NCBI GenBank assembly: GCA_026388915.1
Contig: JAPLIW010000482.1
Location: 1-17,754 of the forward strand
DNA: 17,754 nt
Direction of reading: 5' to 3'
Source: Deltaproteobacteria bacterium
Lineage (GTDB): Bacteria > Desulfobacterota > SM23-61
This document shows, piece by piece, positions 14,143 through 17,754 of this stretch. The position numbers and the translations under genes are program-made. Each line of letters starts with the position of its first letter. Position 1 is the stretch's first letter. The notes beneath the pieces are model-generated. The model searched no databases, was not told where the DNA came from, and saw only the letters and a list, made by a program, of their open reading frames with translations.

Positions 14143-15369
14143 ATGAAAAGGTCTTATTGGGTTTTAATGATTCTTATCTGCACCTTCATCCTGGGCACTG
14201 CCGGTTTGAGCTGGGGCCAGTCGAAAACGCTGAAGATCGGCGCTCCCATCCCCCTCGGCGGAGTGGGAGGAGCCTACGTGGGCCTGGGCTGGGGGTACAA
14301 CGACTGCCAGGCTTATCTGGCTGAAAAGGGGGGCATCAAGGGGAATAAAGTTACCTACCTGGTGGAAGACAACCGCTGGGATGTAACCACCGAGATTGCC
14401 ATTATCAACCGCCAGCTCTCGATGGAACCCAAAGAGGAGCTTGTTCTCTTCTGCGGTAACCTGATCACTGGGACCCTCAAGGCCCTGAGCGAGAAAATCA
14501 ACAAGGAAGTGCGAATCCCCTCCATTGCCCTCTCCTTTTCCGTGGAGATGTTCGGGAAACAGGGCGGGCCTTCCAAATACCCCTATTACTTCACCACCGG
14601 CCCCGACTATTCCCAGCAGATCGGCCTTCTTCTCCGGTATATCAAGAAGGATCACAAGAAGGATGTCCCTGCCAAGCTGGCCGTGGTCTATTCCCCGACG
14701 GAATACGGCCGGGATCCCCTGGCCGACATGAGGGAGGATGCGGCCAAGCTGGGAATTAAAATCGTGGCCGAAGGAGAAGTGGCGGTCACGGCTTCGGATG
14801 TTTCCACCCAGATTATCAACATCCGCAAGGCCCAGCCGGATTACCTCATCTGGCACGGGTTCCTCCCGGGAATGCTGGTGGCCCCGGTCTTCTTAAAAAC
14901 GGCCCGCCAGTACCTCCCCAAAATCCCCATTTTGGGAACAGACTTTCAGACTTCTCCCACGATGGTTGCCGCAGGCGGGCCGGCCGCAGATGGGATCATC
15001 GGGGTCAACACCCGTGTTCAATGGCACGAGACCGGCAACCCCTTCATCAGGCTGGTCCACGAGCAGGCAGCGAAGAGAGAAAGGAAGATCCCCTGGGCCG
15101 AGCAGTCCTATTACATCCTGGGGTGGACCATGGCGCTCCTCGGGGCCCATGCGCTGGATGTGGCGGCCGCAGCAGGGGATCTCTCCCGGGAAGGGGTGAA
15201 GAAGGCCCTCGAAAATTCCGTCTGGGACTTCAACGGCATGTACGATGGCCGCAAGTTTTCGTACAAGTCCCACAAAGTTCCCATGGCCAGAATTTACAGG
15301 GCTTCTGCCGCCAAAAAGGAGTGGGACCCCATCACTCCATGGCTGGATGCGGATGAGGAGCTAAAATAG
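14143..15369 (+). CDS. Periplasmic substrate-binding protein of a Liv-type (branched-chain amino acid-like) ABC transporter
   Basis: 408 residues from ATG 14143, chosen for AAGGAGGGTG just upstream; a TTG extension to 14116 would hide the signal peptide. Residues 1-25 form a Sec signal (basic KR, hydrophobic core, likely cleavage near SWG/QS) with no lipobox. The mature protein is a type I periplasmic binding protein: KTLKIGAPIPLGGVGG at the start, NPFIRLVHEQ and SYYILGWTMALLGAHAL near the end. The family binds branched-chain amino acids, but in anaerobes many members bind aromatic or aliphatic acids, amides or urea, so the ligand is open. It is followed by permease and two ATPase genes in the same direction, which form its transporter. 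A large hairpin separates it from livH and could raise its relative mRNA level. Confidence 0.9.
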   Translation: MKRSYWVLMILICTFILGTAGLSWGQSKTLKIGAPIPLGGVGGAYVGLGWGYNDCQAYLAEKGGIKGNKVTYLVEDNRWDVTTEIAIINRQLSMEPKEELVLFCGNLITGTLKALSEKINKEVRIPSIALSFSVEMFGKQGGPSKYPYYFTTGPDYSQQIGLLLRYIKKDHKKDVPAKLAVVYSPTEYGRDPLADMREDAAKLGIKIVAEGEVAVTASDVSTQIINIRKAQPDYLIWHGFLPGMLVAPVFLKTARQYLPKIPILGTDFQTSPTMVAAGGPAADGIIGVNTRVQWHETGNPFIRLVHEQAAKRERKIPWAEQSYYILGWTMALLGAHALDVAAAAGDLSREGVKKALENSVWDFNGMYDGRKFSYKSHKVPMARIYRASAAKKEWDPITPWLDADEELK

Positions 15370-15378
15370 GCGGAGGAC

Positions 15379-15433
15379 CCCCTCACTCCGCTTTTTCCTC
15401 CGAAAACGGGGGGCAAAGGGAAAAAGTGAGGGG
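15379..15433 (+). other. Intercistronic stem-loop between the binding-protein gene and livH
   Basis: CCCCTCAC (15379-15386) plus TTTTTCC (15392-15398) pair with GGAAAAAGTGAGGGG (15419-15433), a 15-bp stem with a five-base bulge on the left arm. There is no T-run after the stem, so it is more likely an mRNA-stabilising or processing element than a terminator. Such stems often protect an upstream binding-protein message. Confidence 0.5.
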
Positions 15434-15454
15434 AGTAAAACTGCGGGCCGAACC

Positions 15455-16339
15455 ATGGGCTTTTTTCTCCAATCCTTTTTCTCCGGGATGCTGACCGGAC
15501 TCTCCTACGGGCTTTTGGGTCTCGGGCTGGTGCTGATCTTCCGGGCATCGGAGGCCTTTAACTTTGCCGTAGGCGAGTTCATGGTGGTGGGCGGGTTTCT
15601 CTTCTACATCCTCCACTTCAGCTGGCATCTGCCGTTCTTAATAGCCCTGCCCATGGGCCTCTTAGCCGCAGCCGTCTTCGGGGCCATTGTGGAGCGGACC
15701 ACCATCAAGTCTTTGATGGGAAGGCCCGCCCTATCCATGACCATCATTACCCTGGGCCTTTCCAACATTCTCTCCGGGGGAATCCAGGCCACAGCCGGGA
15801 GCAACCCCTACACCTTCAGCCTGGACCTTCCGGATCTGACCGTGGAGGCGGGAACCCTCATCTACCCATCCCCGCAGGTCTGGGCGGGCATTCTTTCCCT
15901 GGTTTTTTTCAGCCTGGTCATTTTGTTTATTTACCGGACCCGCTGGGGGTTGGTCATTCAGGCCACCTCGGAGAGCCAGCCCAAGGCCCTCTGCTTCGGA
16001 ATTAATCCCCAATTCGTCCTCCTCCTGGTGTGGGCCATTGCCACGGTCTGCATCGGGGCTTCCGGGATCGTCGTTGCCAACCTCGGGGCCCTCTCCGCCC
16101 AGACATCTCTCGTCGGTCTGAGGGCGATCCCCGTGGTCCTCATCGGAGGGCTGGACAGCATCCCCGGTGCCCTGGTGGGCGGGCTGATCGTGGGAGTCGT
16201 CGAAGCGCTGACCGGGGCTTATGTAGAGCCCCTCGGGCTCATTGGGTTCAAAGAGGTAGTCCCTTACCTGGTTTTGCTGATTACCCTGTTCATCCGCCCC
16301 TACGGCCTGTTCGGGACAGTACGGATTGAGAGGGTGTGA
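15455..16339 (+). CDS. livH: LivH-like ABC transporter permease
   Basis: 294 residues, the normal LivH length, with about eight membrane spans. Family marks are the N-terminal GLSYGLLGLGLVLIFRASEAFNFAVGEF stretch (residues 15-42), the cytoplasmic coupling loop GLVIQATSESQPKALCFGI (165-183), and IGGLDSIPGALVGGLIVGVVE (230-250), then a final span ending RPYGLFG. It forms half of the membrane channel; the LivM-type partner is not in the window and probably lies beyond the right edge. ATG 15455 has only a weak ribosome site (the GGGGAG at 15430 is about 20 bases away), so translation may depend on upstream coupling or leader structure. livF begins one base after its stop codon. Confidence 0.92.
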   Translation: MGFFLQSFFSGMLTGLSYGLLGLGLVLIFRASEAFNFAVGEFMVVGGFLFYILHFSWHLPFLIALPMGLLAAAVFGAIVERTTIKSLMGRPALSMTIITLGLSNILSGGIQATAGSNPYTFSLDLPDLTVEAGTLIYPSPQVWAGILSLVFFSLVILFIYRTRWGLVIQATSESQPKALCFGINPQFVLLLVWAIATVCIGASGIVVANLGALSAQTSLVGLRAIPVVLIGGLDSIPGALVGGLIVGVVEALTGAYVEPLGLIGFKEVVPYLVLLITLFIRPYGLFGTVRIERV

Positions 16340-16340
16340 C

Positions 16341-17126
16341 ATGCTCCGGGTGGAAAACCTGCGGGTGGTTTACCAGGAAGTCATCTCCGTCCTCCACGGG
16401 GTCTCGCTCAAGGTTCCCGACGGCCAAGTAACGGTCCTGCTCGGGGCCAACGGGGCGGGGAAGACGACCCTGCTGCGGGCCATCTGCGGACTCCTGCCGG
16501 TATATGACGGGAAGATCATCGAGGGGAGCGTCCTTCTGGAGGACACCCCGCTTCATCGGCTGGACTCCTCGACCATCGTCAAGAGATACCGGACTACCTA
16601 CGTAATGGAAGATCGCCCCGTCTTCTGGTACCTCACGGCGGAAGAGAACCTGAAGGCCGCAGCCTTCTCCCGCTGGAACCGGGAAGTCCCTGCGGACATA
16701 GAAAAAGTCATGGCCCTCTTCCCCAAACTGGTCAGCCTGAGAAACACCAAAGCAGGGTACCTCTCGGGTGGGGAACAGCAGATGCTGGCCGTGGGGATGG
16801 CCCTCATGACCAAACCCAAGATTCTGATGCTGGACGAACCTTCTCTGGGCCTGGCCCCTTTGATCGTCCGGGAACTCTTCGGCATCATCCGCAGCCTCAA
16901 CCAGGAAGGGCTGACGATCTTCCTCGTGGAGCAGAACGCCCACGCCGCTCTATCCGTGGCGCATACGGGCTATGTGATGGAGAACGGCCGGATCGTCCTG
17001 GACGGGCCTTCGGGCGAATTGATCAAGAACAAAGACGTGCGGGAGTTTTACCTGGGCACGGCCCGGGTCGACCAGAAGAGGTACCTCGAAGCCAAACGCT
17101 ACAAGCGGAGGAAGCGATGGCTCTAG
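16341..17126 (+). CDS. livF: LivF-like ABC transporter ATP-binding protein
   Basis: 261 residues from ATG 16341, one base after the livH stop, with GAGAGG inside the end of livH as ribosome site. Motifs are Walker A GANGAGKT (35-42), signature LSGGEQQ (141-147), Walker B ILMLDEP (161-167), and LVEQNAHAAL (195-204) in place of the classical switch His, as is usual for LivF. It supplies ATP-driven transport energy on the cytoplasmic face together with LivG. It is longer than the typical 233-240-residue LivF by a basic C-terminal tail (KRYLEAKRYKRRKRW). The Q-loop region reads TYVMEDRPVFWYLTAEENL where VPEGR-type sequence is common, so it belongs to a divergent LivF branch. Confidence 0.92.
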   Translation: MLRVENLRVVYQEVISVLHGVSLKVPDGQVTVLLGANGAGKTTLLRAICGLLPVYDGKIIEGSVLLEDTPLHRLDSSTIVKRYRTTYVMEDRPVFWYLTAEENLKAAAFSRWNREVPADIEKVMALFPKLVSLRNTKAGYLSGGEQQMLAVGMALMTKPKILMLDEPSLGLAPLIVRELFGIIRSLNQEGLTIFLVEQNAHAALSVAHTGYVMENGRIVLDGPSGELIKNKDVREFYLGTARVDQKRYLEAKRYKRRKRWL

Positions 17127-17754
17127 ACTCGGTCCTCCTGGAAATTGCCGACCTGTCTCTATCCTTCGGCGGGGTCATGGCCCTGAGGAATCTCTCCCTC
17201 CGCATTCCCAGGGGCGTCTTTGCCTCCATTATCGGTCCGAACGGGGCGGGCAAGACCAGCCTGCTCAACTGCATCAACGGCCATTACCGCCCGCAGAGGG
17301 GACGCGTCTCCCTGGAGAACCAGGACATCACCCGTTCCCGCCCGCATCAGATTGCCGGGATGGGCGTGTCCCGGACCTTTCAAAAGATCGAGCTCTTCTC
17401 CCACATGAGCGTCCTGGACAATGTGAAGCTGGGAAGGCATTTCCTGATGAAGGCCTCTCCGGTAAGCTGCTTTTTCCGGATGCCGGGCATGGTGCGGGAG
17501 GAATTCCGGCACCGCCGGGAGCTGGACGACGAAGTGATCGACTTCCTCGGCCTTTCGGCCTTCCGCAATCATATTGTGGGCGCACTTCCCCACGGGATCC
17601 GGAAGAGGGTGGACCTGGCCCGAGCCCTGGCCATGAAACCGAAACTGCTCCTGCTCGACGAGATCCTGGCCGGGATGAGCATGGAAGAAAAAGAGGACAT
17701 GGCCAGCTACCTGATGGACATCCACCGGGACTGGGAAACCACCATGATCTGGAT
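17117..17754 (+). CDS. livG: LivG-like ABC transporter ATP-binding protein (cut off by the window end)
   Basis: At least 212 residues; the reading frame is open to the window edge, so the last part is missing. ATG 17117 overlaps the livF stop by ten bases, a sign of translational coupling; AAGCGGAGGAAG supplies the ribosome site. Walker A reads GPNGAGKT, then SRTFQKIELFSHMSVLDNV (the LivG Q-loop stretch). The signature is LPHGIRKRVDLARAL in place of LSYGQQR-type sequence, and Walker B is LLLLDEILAGMS, with Ile where Pro is usual after DE. The catalytic Glu is kept. It pairs with LivF to power the transporter. The F-before-G gene order is not the enterobacterial order. Confidence 0.9.
   Translation, partial: MALDSVLLEIADLSLSFGGVMALRNLSLRIPRGVFASIIGPNGAGKTSLLNCINGHYRPQRGRVSLENQDITRSRPHQIAGMGVSRTFQKIELFSHMSVLDNVKLGRHFLMKASPVSCFFRMPGMVREEFRHRRELDDEVIDFLGLSAFRNHIVGALPHGIRKRVDLARALAMKPKLLLLDEILAGMSMEEKEDMASYLMDIHRDWETTMIW

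Noticed and set aside
14164..14856. 230-codon minus-strand open frame inside the ABC binding-protein gene
   Set aside because: Antisense shadow of a well-supported periplasmic binding protein.

Overview
The window is a chromosomal stretch with a bacterial gene style: Shine-Dalgarno-led starts, leaderless of introns, GC-rich coding sequence and AT-richer intergenic gaps. The gene content suggests an anaerobic Desulfobacterota (deltaproteobacterium-like) host. The pointers are a MetF fused to the cysteine-rich methylene-THF-reductase C-terminal domain seen in Wood-Ljungdahl organisms, a NrfD/PsrC-type quinone-linked membrane subunit, a sigma-54 promoter, and Liv-type ABC transport genes. This placement is an inference; there is no rRNA or phylogenetic marker in the window.

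Layout. (1) 161-4834, minus strand: nitrilase, thiolase, an AccB-like biotin carboxyl carrier protein and an OadA/5S-like carboxyltransferase, all in one direction. The thiolase-carrier gap holds two strong palindromic repeats, so this may be more than one transcript. The carboxyltransferase lacks two residues normally needed at the metal site. (2) 5383-6378, plus strand: a UbiA-family membrane protein that resembles EboC, behind a near-perfect sigma-54 promoter and an upstream array of TTGTCA hexamers at 13-bp phasing. (3) 6990-7910, minus: a lone NrfD-type membrane subunit. About 230 bp upstream of it lie four direct repeats at exactly 11-bp period. (4) 8398-11634, minus: a 1078-residue regulator with a MalT-like STAND ATPase, TPR-like middle, and a C-terminal OmpR-like winged helix plus bacterial transcriptional activator domain (SARP-type). 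SARP proteins are known to bind direct repeats of 11-bp period, so regulator and repeats make a testable pair. (5) 11962-13527, minus: metF, followed by a clear intrinsic terminator. (6) 13540-14142: divergent control region with a perfect 10-bp dyad that carries a -35 hexamer in each arm, a short structured RNA (candidate sRNA or leader) with a sequestered ribosome-binding site, a six-codon ORF and an intrinsic terminator. (7) 14143-17754, plus: a Liv-type ABC operon (periplasmic binding protein, LivH-like permease, LivF-like and LivG-like ATPases), cut by the window end before LivG finishes.

The most promising unexplained structures are regulatory: the 11-bp repeat array next to the SARP-like regulator, the sigma-54 promoter with phased TTGTCA sites, and the structured RNA between metF and the ABC operon. 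The most unusual protein is the carboxyltransferase homologue with a degraded metal site.
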